In this document: positions 16,395 to 24,124 of the stretch, one piece after another | How positions within the stretch are numbered: the first letter of the stretch is position 1 | Layout: every line of letters begins with the position of its first letter | IMG/VR virus record: IMGVR_UViG_3300030202_003006 | Coordinates: 1-62,781 of that record | Origin: a virus | Direction: 5' to 3' (one strand) | DNA: 62,781 nt | The notes under the pieces: model-generated | Database searches by the model: none | What the model saw: the letters and a program-made list of their open reading frames with translations, nothing else | What the model was told of the DNA's origin: nothing | Position numbers and translations under genes: made by a program

Positions 16395-17987
16395 GTGAGT
16401 GAATCAATTTTAGAAAAAGCGTTGCTCGAGGCGGAACAGTTGGAAGAAACTATGAAGTCTAATGCAAAAGAAATACTGTCTTCAACTATGAAGGGAGAAA
16501 TTCAAGAACTGGTAAAAGAATCGTTAGAAGACGATTACCTTAAGGAGCAAGAGGAAGAAGAAGAAGTTGATGTTTTAGATATAGATGATGAAGTGGAAGG
16601 TGATGACCTTGAAGCTGAATTACCTATAGCTGCAGACATTGAACTTGATGTTGAGGACGAGACAGACGACATGATGACTGAACTGCCACCTCTAGATTTA
16701 ACATTAGCATCCGATGCAGAAGTATTGAAAGTGTTTAAAGCAATGGGAGACGAAGACGGAATCATTATCCAACAGGATGGTGACGAAATCGACTTGACCG
16801 ATACCACTACAGATACTGAATACATCATTAAATTAGACGAAGAAAAAAAATCAAAAACAATGAAAAAAACAGTCAATGAAACTAAAGAAGTTTCTGAAAT
16901 GGAAAACATGGATGAGATGGATAAAGAAATGGACGAAATGCATCATGAAACCAAAGAAGCCTATATGGACGAAATGGAAGATGATGAAGTTGTTTACGAA
17001 ATTGAATTGTCTGAGGATGACGATGTTGATGAAATGGAAATGGAAGAGGGTAAAGGCTATAAAGGACCTGGTTATACTGGAAATCAAAAGAAAGAAGGTT
17101 ATAAGAAGGACGTTATAGGTGTATACTCTAACATTGATAAGCAAAGGATGGGAGAAGATGAAGACCTTGAAGAAGGCGGTATGTATAAACACGACCAAGG
17201 TGGTGTGGATTACAAACACTTCAAAGACACAGACCCAAAGTACCATGGACACGATGGTGAATCACATGGTGACCAAGGAGGTTCAGATTTTGGTGCAAAG
17301 GGACGAAGTCAAAAAACCAGACATGAAGGTGAAATGAAAGAAGGTCATAAAGGTAAGAAAAAATCTCCTTACGGAATGAATATGGGTGATAAATTTCATA
17401 GACATGACGTAGATGGTGTGGAGAAAGAAGCTGGAGAATATGGAGCTTATGGTGAAACTGAAATGAAAGAAGCTTCTAGAACTTTAGGGTTAGGAAGAAA
17501 ATCTAACGGTAAACATAAACCTTCCGGTATTAGAAAAGCTATTACTCCAAATCGTAACCTTGGTGAAAGTCGTATAAGAAAGTCCTACAATCTTCTTAAA
17601 GAAGAGGTAGAAACTTTAAAAGTTAAAAATTCTGACTATAAGAAAGCTTTGACAACTTTTAGAGATAAACTGAATGAAGTAGGTGTGTTTAATTCAAATT
17701 TAGCTTACGTAACACGTCTATTTACTGAACATTCAACTACCAAGCAGGAGAAAATCAACATTTTAAAACGTTTTGATGGTGTAAATACATTAAAAGGTTC
17801 TAAAGGGTTGTATAAGGTAATTAAAGAAGAACTTTCTCAGGAAGTAGCTAAACCTACAAAAACAATTTCTGAGTCAGTGGAGAAGAAAATTACTAAATCA
17901 CCTACTAGTGGAGGTAAATTATTGGAATCAAAAGTTTACGAAAACCCACAATTTAGTAGGATGAAAGACTTAATGTCTAAATTATAA
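16395..17987 (+). CDS. 22: Prohead scaffold protein (T4 gp22 position)
   Basis: Internal core protein that shapes the prohead and is digested by the gp21 protease. Starts with GTG. Visible: an N-terminal helix, a very acidic low-complexity region (residues 40-240, with EEEEEVDVLDIDDEVEG and Met/Glu-rich repeats), a Gly/His/Lys-rich middle (GMYKHDQGGVDYKHF), and a C-terminal coiled segment, SRIRKSYNLLKEEVETLKVK, about 395-414, whose style matches gp22-type C-termini. At 530 residues it is about twice T4 gp22 (269). The assignment rests on position between protease and capsid plus composition. The many (I/L)-x-E sites would allow fragmentation. Confidence 0.8.
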   Translation: MSESILEKALLEAEQLEETMKSNAKEILSSTMKGEIQELVKESLEDDYLKEQEEEEEVDVLDIDDEVEGDDLEAELPIAADIELDVEDETDDMMTELPPLDLTLASDAEVLKVFKAMGDEDGIIIQQDGDEIDLTDTTTDTEYIIKLDEEKKSKTMKKTVNETKEVSEMENMDEMDKEMDEMHHETKEAYMDEMEDDEVVYEIELSEDDDVDEMEMEEGKGYKGPGYTGNQKKEGYKKDVIGVYSNIDKQRMGEDEDLEEGGMYKHDQGGVDYKHFKDTDPKYHGHDGESHGDQGGSDFGAKGRSQKTRHEGEMKEGHKGKKKSPYGMNMGDKFHRHDVDGVEKEAGEYGAYGETEMKEASRTLGLGRKSNGKHKPSGIRKAITPNRNLGESRIRKSYNLLKEEVETLKVKNSDYKKALTTFRDKLNEVGVFNSNLAYVTRLFTEHSTTKQEKINILKRFDGVNTLKGSKGLYKVIKEELSQEVAKPTKTISESVEKKITKSPTSGGKLLESKVYENPQFSRMKDLMSKL

Positions 17988-18017
17988 TAAACGCTTTTTA
18001 AAAAAAAATAAAAAACT

Positions 18018-19832
18018 ATGGGAGCACTATTAGAATCAGGTATGGTTGGTAACATCGGGTTAAAACACCTTAAAGTTATCAAAGAAGATACCTTAAACAA
18101 ATGGAACGGTCTTGGTTTTCTTGATGGTCTTAAAGGACACATTAAAGAAAATATAGCTCAGCTATATGAAAACCAGGCTACAAGCCTAATCAACGAGCAG
18201 ACTACTGCTTCTGATTCAGGTTCATTCGAAACAGTTGTTTTCCCAATAATTAGAAGAGTATTCTCTAAATTATTGGCAAACGATATCGTTTCTGTACAAG
18301 CTATGAACTTACCGATTGGTAAATTATTCTACTTTGTACCTAAAATCGCACCTTATAAAGCGGCTGGAACACATTTCGGTCCTTTCGGAGCACCAAATGG
18401 AACTGGTCCAGTATCACCAGGTGACCCTTTCTCAGCAGCAACAACAAGTTTATATGATGAGTACTACGCACCTAACGCACCAGATAGCCCAACTGATGGT
18501 CTTTATGACTACTCAAGAGGTAACTATACTGTTTCTTCAGGAACAGGAGCTGAGGTAGCATGGAGTGGTAATAAATTAGTTAAGGTTGATAACACTTCAC
18601 ACTTATCAGCTTGTACTAGATACGTAATTGTACAAGTTAGTGGATTCTCACAAACAGCACCAGGTAGATTAACTGGTCCTGATGGGAACGAACAAGATAG
18701 TGAAGAGTTCTTAGCTTCATTTACTATGCAAGCAAACGCAGACATCGTTTGTTGTGATACAGACTCTTCTACATCAGGAGACCAAGGTTCAGCAACAACA
18801 ACTAAAAGTGGAACACCGTTATTATTCCGTGTTGTTACACAAAGATATGGTGTTGGTATAGTTGATAGAACTGATACTTGTGACTCAATGGGTAATATCT
18901 ATATTGAAGTTGACTTATCTTGTCCAGCTTGTATTAGTTGTACTTCAGTTGACGGATATGTTGGTTCTTCCGCTACAACTTTAGCAGCAGCATCTGCATA
19001 TGTATTCAACGCTACGTGGAGAAATTACGCTACTTTAGAATTTGAGGATGAAATGGGTGAAGTTTCTTTCGACTTACAGGCTGTTACAGTTTCTGTTACT
19101 GAAAGAAAATTAAGAGCTCAATGGTCACCAGAACTTGCACAAGACGTTTCTGCATTCCATAACATTGATGCTGAAGCTGAATTAACAGCTTTATTATCTG
19201 AAGAAGTTGCAGCTGAAATCGATAGAGAAATCTTGAGAGACCTTAGAAAAGGTGCAGCATGGACTTTAAGATGGGACTACAACGGATGGAAGAGATTTAC
19301 GCAAGGTCAAGCTCCATATACTCAAAAAGATTGGAACCAAACATTAATTACAGCTATTAACCAAATTTCAGCACAGATTCACAAATCTACGTTGAGAGGT
19401 GGGGCTAACTGGATTGTTTGTTCTTCTGAAGTTTCTGCAATATTTGATGACTTGGAATACTTCCACGTTTCAAATGCAGCACCAGAACAAGACCAATACA
19501 ATATGGGTATTGAGAAAGTAGGTACATTATCAGGTAGATTTACTGTATATAGAGACCCTTACTTCCCAGCTAACCAAGTGTTAATTGGACACAAAGGAAC
19601 ATCTTTATTGGATACAGGGTACGTTTACGCACCGTATGTACCATTACAGTTAACACCAACAATGTATAACCCATTCAACTTTACACCAATCAAAGGTATC
19701 ATGACTAGATACGCTAAGAAAATGGTGAACAACAGATTCTACGGAAAAATCACTGTTGATGGAGTTAGAACATTTGACGTTAGAGAATTGAAAAACAATA
19801 CACCATCAGGTGGAGCAGCTTTAGGTGTATAA
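18018..19832 (+). CDS. 23: Major capsid protein (T4 gp23-like)
   Basis: Main shell subunit with the HK97 fold. Recognisable gp23 segments: KWNGLGFLDGL near residue 28, FPIIRRVFSKLLANDIVSVQ (75-94), MNLPIGKLFYF, EMGEVSFDLQAVTVSVTERKLRAQWS, and the C-terminal YDPYFP/FTPIKGIMTRYAKK-type region. A (L/I)-x-E site at SLINE60-Q61 is a good candidate for removal of the N-terminal propeptide by gp21. At 604 residues it is larger than T4 gp23 (521); a Cys-rich insertion near 245-305 (CCDTDSSTSG, CPACISC) may be an extra surface domain. Codon choice is richer in GGT and other C-ending codons than in neighbours, fitting high expression. A degenerate late box (AAATTATA, 17979-17986) precedes it. Confidence 0.96.
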   Translation: MGALLESGMVGNIGLKHLKVIKEDTLNKWNGLGFLDGLKGHIKENIAQLYENQATSLINEQTTASDSGSFETVVFPIIRRVFSKLLANDIVSVQAMNLPIGKLFYFVPKIAPYKAAGTHFGPFGAPNGTGPVSPGDPFSAATTSLYDEYYAPNAPDSPTDGLYDYSRGNYTVSSGTGAEVAWSGNKLVKVDNTSHLSACTRYVIVQVSGFSQTAPGRLTGPDGNEQDSEEFLASFTMQANADIVCCDTDSSTSGDQGSATTTKSGTPLLFRVVTQRYGVGIVDRTDTCDSMGNIYIEVDLSCPACISCTSVDGYVGSSATTLAAASAYVFNATWRNYATLEFEDEMGEVSFDLQAVTVSVTERKLRAQWSPELAQDVSAFHNIDAEAELTALLSEEVAAEIDREILRDLRKGAAWTLRWDYNGWKRFTQGQAPYTQKDWNQTLITAINQISAQIHKSTLRGGANWIVCSSEVSAIFDDLEYFHVSNAAPEQDQYNMGIEKVGTLSGRFTVYRDPYFPANQVLIGHKGTSLLDTGYVYAPYVPLQLTPTMYNPFNFTPIKGIMTRYAKKMVNNRFYGKITVDGVRTFDVRELKNNTPSGGAALGV

Positions 19833-19862
19833 TCTAGAGTAGTTTTTTAATTTTAATATGAG

Positions 19863-19891
19863 AAAAGCCCCTCTTTGAGGGGCTTTTTTTT
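19863..19891 (+). terminator. Strong Rho-independent terminator after the capsid gene
   Basis: An 11-bp stem AAAAGCCCCTC/GAGGGGCTTTT with a 3-nt loop, followed by at least seven T residues. Confidence 0.9.
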
Positions 19892-19900
19892 ATGTATGTA

Positions 19901-19908
19901 TATTTATA
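19901..19908 (+). promoter_or_regulatory. Putative late promoter box TATTTATA
   Basis: It lies 12 nt before the ATG at 19921, directly after the capsid terminator, so this small gene has its own late transcript. Confidence 0.55.
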
Positions 19909-19920
19909 ATAAAAACGCCT

Positions 19921-20211
19921 ATGAACTTTTTTAAAAACATGTTAAGTAGTGAAGGTAAAGTCTCTAGTAAAAGATTTGTTACCTTTGTATGTCTTCTATT
20001 TATGTTAATTGGTTATACAGCAAATCTTTTTTGGGATTTCACAATTGACGATAATTTATTTGAGTCTTTACAATGGATTGTAATGGCTGGACTTGGTTTT
20101 ACAGCCGCAGAAAATTTCTCACCTAAAGATGAAGTTGTTGTTGAGGAAGAACCAGAACCTAGTAGAACTGTTGTAACTCACGAATATGATTATGATGAGG
20201 AAGATATCTAA
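19921..20211 (+). CDS. Small two-helix membrane protein, possible holin
   Basis: The 96 residues contain two predicted transmembrane helices (about 19-38, FVTFVCLLFMLIGYTANLFW, and 48-65, around QWIVMAGLGFTAAENF) and a charged cytoplasmic-type tail ending in EYDYDEEDI. The layout (basic N-terminus, two helices, acidic tail) and the GKVSSKR start resemble holin-like proteins of Bacteroidota phages. It has its own late-type box and is enclosed by two strong terminators, as expected for a separately timed lysis gene, but no endolysin is adjacent. Holin is a suggestion, not a proven family match. Confidence 0.6.
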   Translation: MNFFKNMLSSEGKVSSKRFVTFVCLLFMLIGYTANLFWDFTIDDNLFESLQWIVMAGLGFTAAENFSPKDEVVVEEEPEPSRTVVTHEYDYDEEDI

Positions 20212-20216
20212 AAAAC

Positions 20217-20244
20217 AAAAACCACTCTTTTGAGTGGTTTTTTT
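20217..20244. terminator. Bidirectional terminator between convergent operons
   Basis: An 11-bp stem AAAAACCACTC/GAGTGGTTTTT with a 4-nt loop; T runs follow on both strands. It separates the plus-strand head genes from the minus-strand tail genes. Confidence 0.9.
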
Positions 20245-20265
20245 ATATCTATATGTTTTATTTAA

Positions 20266-20661
20266 TTATCCTTTTGAAGCGTGAAATGCGTCTAAAATTT
20301 CTTCACAATGTTTTTCACTATCACACTTTCTCCACACACCACCTTTTTTATTGTTTAATATTACCCATCCGTTTCCTCTTTTTTTGATACAACCTGAACC
20401 ACCTTCAGATTCAGCACAACCTTTACCTTCTTGTTCGTTTAATTTGTTTCTTAATCTATTGATTAGTTGTGACTCTGTTATACTTTCCATAGTATCGGAA
20501 TCATCATCCATACCATCAGGTGCCATATCGTCTTCATCGTGTGGTGTTTCCTGACCAGTAAGTTTTTCACCAGCTAATTTATCTAAATTACTTTCTTCTT
20601 TTATCACTAATTTTTCGATTAAGTCAATTAGTTCACTTTCTGTTATTCTTATTTTTTTCAT
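20266..20661 (-). CDS. Unknown 131-aa protein with tandem ITESxL motifs and Cys-rich end
   Basis: The protein begins KKIRITESELIDLIEKLV, and a second similar helix follows at SITESQLINRLRNKLNE (about 60-76). Between them is an acidic linker. The C-terminal 50 residues are Cys-rich and compact (GCAESEGGSGCIKKRGNGWV, ending in CEEILDAFHASKG). No family recognised. The N-terminal helix resembles, in length and in the presence of an IKE tripeptide, the capsid-targeting sequences of T4 internal proteins; that is a guess. Last gene of the minus structural operon; its start overlaps the preceding gene by 4 bases. Confidence 0.6.
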   Translation of the reverse strand: MKKIRITESELIDLIEKLVIKEESNLDKLAGEKLTGQETPHDEDDMAPDGMDDDSDTMESITESQLINRLRNKLNEQEGKGCAESEGGSGCIKKRGNGWVILNNKKGGVWRKCDSEKHCEEILDAFHASKG

Positions 20662-22151
20662 AATTGGTTAACTACTTGAAATTTTATTACTTTCCTATAA
20701 GTATCTATTTGTTGATTAGAAGTTGCCTTTATATCTAAATAGTATTCATTAGGTATCATCCATCCCGTATCTAAGAGGAAATAATTACTAGTAAAAGACA
20801 TATTAACGGGTGTCCAAGGGATTACCTCCACTTGAGTGGTACCTTGTGTCACATATAACCTATATTGCAAATTATCGACTAATACTTGTGCCTCTGTAGT
20901 ATATGGAACTCTTGTAGAAACAAACACTTTACGTGTATCTCCATTAGTTATTTTTTCATCTTCTTTAATGCCAGAAACTGAATAACCATATACTTTAGGT
21001 TGTCCAGCTGTAGGTCCCACACTAAAACTATTTTCATAAACTATAAATTCATTAGTTACATTAGGTTGTGCTATACCGTTAATTGATATATTACTCCACA
21101 CATCCTCAAATAGAACAGGTGTACTTTGTGTAATACTAGCCCATGTTAGTGATATGTAATAGACACCACAAGTTAAGAAGTTTACTGTTGGTGTAGCCAC
21201 TATAACACCATTACAATCTAAAATATCGACTGTTGGTAAAGAATCTAAACAAATAGGTTGACCATTATAGTCATATACATACAAGAATAAATTATTGGTT
21301 TTACCTAAAGTAAAGTTTGAACGATTATCCACAACGTAGTCATCATATAAGGTTTCTACAAAAGGTTCGAAAAAAGTCTGAGTATACTTAGTAAAAAACC
21401 CAACCGAATAAGCCTCAGTTAATCCACTAAGATTTTCAAAAGCTGGAACAAAAGCTATACCATATGTAATACCAGTGGTACTACTAGTTGTACCAGTAAT
21501 TAGATGATTTATTTCATGGGTAAGTGTCGCTGATGTAAAAAATATATTTTCATTACCATTATCAAAATGTTGAGTAGCTAATACTTGATATGAGAATGGA
21601 TTAAGATTATTATAAGTTCCATCTACTAACCACGTATTAATAGTTGTAGAAGAAAACCAATTACTAGGTCTTATAGAGTATGTGGTATCAAATTCCGGTT
21701 CGAACATACCAGGAGGGACTAAGTAGTCATACCCTACACCTTCATCCCAAGTATTTCCAGTAACTTTAAATAACATTAAATCAAAAGAAGTAGCCCTTCT
21801 AGTGTCATTAACTAAGATTCTATCATTTATTAAAGTATCATCAAAGTTAGAAGTATTAGTCATTCTCACACCATGATACTTTACAGTACCTAAATCTAAA
21901 CAACAACTATTATATTTTTCTTTTAGGTCATCTAAATTAACATCAAATATAAATCTACTATATCCTTCTACCATTGAGGTAGTAAATCCAGTGTTACCTT
22001 GACATGTATCACCAGATAATCCCGTAAATTTACATTTACCTTGAGCATTTTGTCCAAAAAATAATTGAGTAACTGGGTTTTTTGCTGTATTAACCTTACT
22101 ATTAGCTACTATAGTATTATTTTTACTAAAATATGACCTGTGTATAGACAT
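20658..22151 (-). CDS. Virion structural protein, beta-rich, unknown location
   Basis: The 497-residue protein is rich in Asn, Thr, Tyr and Val with no long helices, typical of tail or baseplate proteins. No family could be named. The C-terminal half contains Ig-like strands (LGKTNNLFLYVYDYNGQPIC, VYYISLTWASITQSTPVLFE, SVGPTAGQPKVYGYSVSG). It also contains THEINHLITG, which looks like HExxH but lacks other protease context. It lies in a run with a gp5-like hub candidate, so a baseplate or tail-tip role is the best inference. A TATTTATT variant box precedes it. Confidence 0.65.
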   Translation of the reverse strand: MSIHRSYFSKNNTIVANSKVNTAKNPVTQLFFGQNAQGKCKFTGLSGDTCQGNTGFTTSMVEGYSRFIFDVNLDDLKEKYNSCCLDLGTVKYHGVRMTNTSNFDDTLINDRILVNDTRRATSFDLMLFKVTGNTWDEGVGYDYLVPPGMFEPEFDTTYSIRPSNWFSSTTINTWLVDGTYNNLNPFSYQVLATQHFDNGNENIFFTSATLTHEINHLITGTTSSTTGITYGIAFVPAFENLSGLTEAYSVGFFTKYTQTFFEPFVETLYDDYVVDNRSNFTLGKTNNLFLYVYDYNGQPICLDSLPTVDILDCNGVIVATPTVNFLTCGVYYISLTWASITQSTPVLFEDVWSNISINGIAQPNVTNEFIVYENSFSVGPTAGQPKVYGYSVSGIKEDEKITNGDTRKVFVSTRVPYTTEAQVLVDNLQYRLYVTQGTTQVEVIPWTPVNMSFTSNYFLLDTGWMIPNEYYLDIKATSNQQIDTYRKVIKFQVVNQL

Positions 22152-22166
22152 TCCTTTTCTTTATAT

Positions 22167-22174
22167 AATAAATA
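22167..22174 (-). promoter_or_regulatory. Possible late promoter box, variant TATTTATT
   Basis: Minus-strand TATTTATT, 15 nt before the start at 22151, in the 23-base gap between two structural genes. Confidence 0.3.
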
Positions 22175-23929
22175 TCAATTAATTCTTATATTACTATTTA
22201 ATACATTTTTCTTTGCATCATTCATTAATTTTGCGATATCTTCTTTTCGTGTACCATCATGCCCTTGTGGTACTGGAGCTAATCCAGGAAAGGCATGACA
22301 ATGGTTATTCATAAAACTAACCATTTTTTCTAACAACTCTAATAATTTTTCTCCTCTAACCATAGAGTTAGTTTTATCCATAAGTCCAGAAACCATTTCT
22401 TTTTGACTCATTCCGTAATTACTAGATAAAGCGATAGGACCATTTAATTCACTAGAATTATAAGAAAGTAAATATATTTTTTCTCCACCAACCCCAACTA
22501 AACCTTGTTGACCTGGACTTAAAGTTTCGATAGACTCCACACTAGTTTCATCAACCACAGGAACTTTTCTTTTACCAGAATTTTCTGTAAAAGCCAAACC
22601 ATGACCTTTAGTTAATACACCTTCTAGTTCTATTTTTTCTTTTATTATGTTGGAGTTGGTTTTATTTAACGACCAACTAGTACTTGCACCTACAGAAGGT
22701 TCAGCTTCATCCATCATTCTTTGAGTCATCAGTGTTGGTCTAAAATACATTGGATGTGACATCTGTAAAAATGACCCCACATTATCCTTATTATTTAAAT
22801 CAACTTCAGGATTATATGTTTTAGTACAGTATTCGATAGGTTTGATAAATTTATTCCATTTTCCTTTATCTACTTGTAAAATAAAATTATTTATTATTTG
22901 AGATACTTTATTGAGGGTTGGGACACCAGTAAAATTTAATCTAGCCACAAAAGTTGATTGGGTAATTGTCTCTTGAAGATTGAATTCTCCAGCCATTTTT
23001 ATTGCTGGTGGGGTAGACACAGATGTTGGTGGGCCAATATTTGTTGTCTTATATGGTAGTTTAAGTAAATTAACATAACCACTAATACTATTACCAGATA
23101 AAGTTGTTGGGTCTAAGTGGTATTCTATTAATGTACGTAAAATATCATCTTTAGGTACCGATTTAGTTTCTGTTTTCTCTTCTATAGTTAAGGTTTCTGG
23201 GAAAGTACTTAATTGTATAAAAGTAGGTTTATCATTCCATTGGGGTTTGGATGTAAATGTATTATTTGGTATTAATTTACCACTTCTTAGTAGAATTTGT
23301 GGGTACCATTCCTCTATTTTATCTTTTGTTTTTCTCTCATAAGCTTTTTCTCTCATACCCAATAAAATATCACAATTTTCTCTACCATATATTGCTATAT
23401 CATCTGGATTAGGAAAACAACCAAACTGGTCTTCTAAAGGTAACCCATTAGGTGCATAGGCAGGAGCAGAAATATTATTATTACCAAAACTAGTATTCTC
23501 ATCACCACTAGAATAATTATCACCTCTAATTTCACCTGGTTGGGAAATCATAGGTCCTATATATTCTTGATTTAAAGAATCTTTTACTGTTTCATAGGTT
23601 ATAATTTTAACAGCTTCTCCAGGTCGGGGAATTACATTTAAATGTAACGGTAAAAAAGAAGCGAATAAATAAGGGTCATTTTGTTTACCCTCCTCACCTT
23701 TAGTCCAGGGCTTATAACTACCTGTTGACGATGCTTGACTATCTAATTTTTTTATAGCTTTTAATGGGTCATTAATTTGGGAATCAGTAATACCTTGACC
23801 TTTAACTTTTATAGCACGGATTCTTCCAGCACGCATAGGGTCTTTATTATCTACACATACAGCATAGGTAATTATCCTACTATAATTAATATCTAAATTA
23901 CTTTCCTTATTAGCTACATTATCATTCAT
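22175..23929 (-). CDS. Putative baseplate hub/spike protein with OB-like domain (gp5-like)
   Basis: The N-terminal third reads like the OB-fold of gp5/VgrG-type hub proteins: AGRIRAIKVKGQGI near residue 33, then DPYLFASFLPLHLNVIPRPGEAVKI (roughly 85-109), the usual strand-loop-strand with PxxGExV. The C-terminal part has a Ser/Asn-rich repeat-like segment and a conserved-looking helix (MVRGEKLLELLEKMVSFMNN), then HCHAFPGLAPVPQGHDGTRK; this arrangement is common in baseplate proteins of large T4-like phages. No lysozyme domain is visible, unlike T4 gp5. The role is inferred from the OB-like segment and structural neighbours. Confidence 0.55.
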   Translation of the reverse strand: MNDNVANKESNLDINYSRIITYAVCVDNKDPMRAGRIRAIKVKGQGITDSQINDPLKAIKKLDSQASSTGSYKPWTKGEEGKQNDPYLFASFLPLHLNVIPRPGEAVKIITYETVKDSLNQEYIGPMISQPGEIRGDNYSSGDENTSFGNNNISAPAYAPNGLPLEDQFGCFPNPDDIAIYGRENCDILLGMREKAYERKTKDKIEEWYPQILLRSGKLIPNNTFTSKPQWNDKPTFIQLSTFPETLTIEEKTETKSVPKDDILRTLIEYHLDPTTLSGNSISGYVNLLKLPYKTTNIGPPTSVSTPPAIKMAGEFNLQETITQSTFVARLNFTGVPTLNKVSQIINNFILQVDKGKWNKFIKPIEYCTKTYNPEVDLNNKDNVGSFLQMSHPMYFRPTLMTQRMMDEAEPSVGASTSWSLNKTNSNIIKEKIELEGVLTKGHGLAFTENSGKRKVPVVDETSVESIETLSPGQQGLVGVGGEKIYLLSYNSSELNGPIALSSNYGMSQKEMVSGLMDKTNSMVRGEKLLELLEKMVSFMNNHCHAFPGLAPVPQGHDGTRKEDIAKLMNDAKKNVLNSNIRIN

Positions 23930-23931
23930 AA

Positions 23932-24117
23932 TTAACCATTATTTCTTTTCTTTAACTCATTATCCAGCAGGTTAAATTTCTTCTCAATATCCTCTATATG
24001 TAAAGTTAACTTAATTAATAAATCTTTAGTTTTATTAAATTCCTCCTTTAACGTAAACATAACATCTACAATTTCTTTTGTTGGTTTTTCTTTATATTGT
24101 TTAAAAAATTCACTCAT
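23932..24117 (-). CDS. Small coiled-coil protein
   Basis: 61 residues, nearly all amphipathic helix with heptads (VMFTLKEEFNKTKDLLIKLT, IEDIEKKFNLLDNELKKR). No family recognised. It lies 2 bases upstream of the hub-like gene and 7 bases after the large 707-residue gene, so it is co-translated with the baseplate/tail set. It could be an assembly chaperone or small structural coiled coil. It is short, but the tight spacing supports it being real. Confidence 0.6.
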   Translation of the reverse strand: MSEFFKQYKEKPTKEIVDVMFTLKEEFNKTKDLLIKLTLHIEDIEKKFNLLDNELKKRNNG

Positions 24118-24124
24118 GTATAAA

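Noticed and set aside
16535-17337. Several open frames opposite or out of frame in the acidic scaffold region
   Set aside because: They are Ser-rich or Phe/Ile-rich mirror translations of GAT/GAA-rich DNA and lack spacing or start context; shadows of the scaffold gene.
21483-21533. HExxH-like THEINHLITG in the structural protein at 20658
   Set aside because: Isolated motif in an Asn/Thr-rich beta protein, with no further protease features; probably chance.
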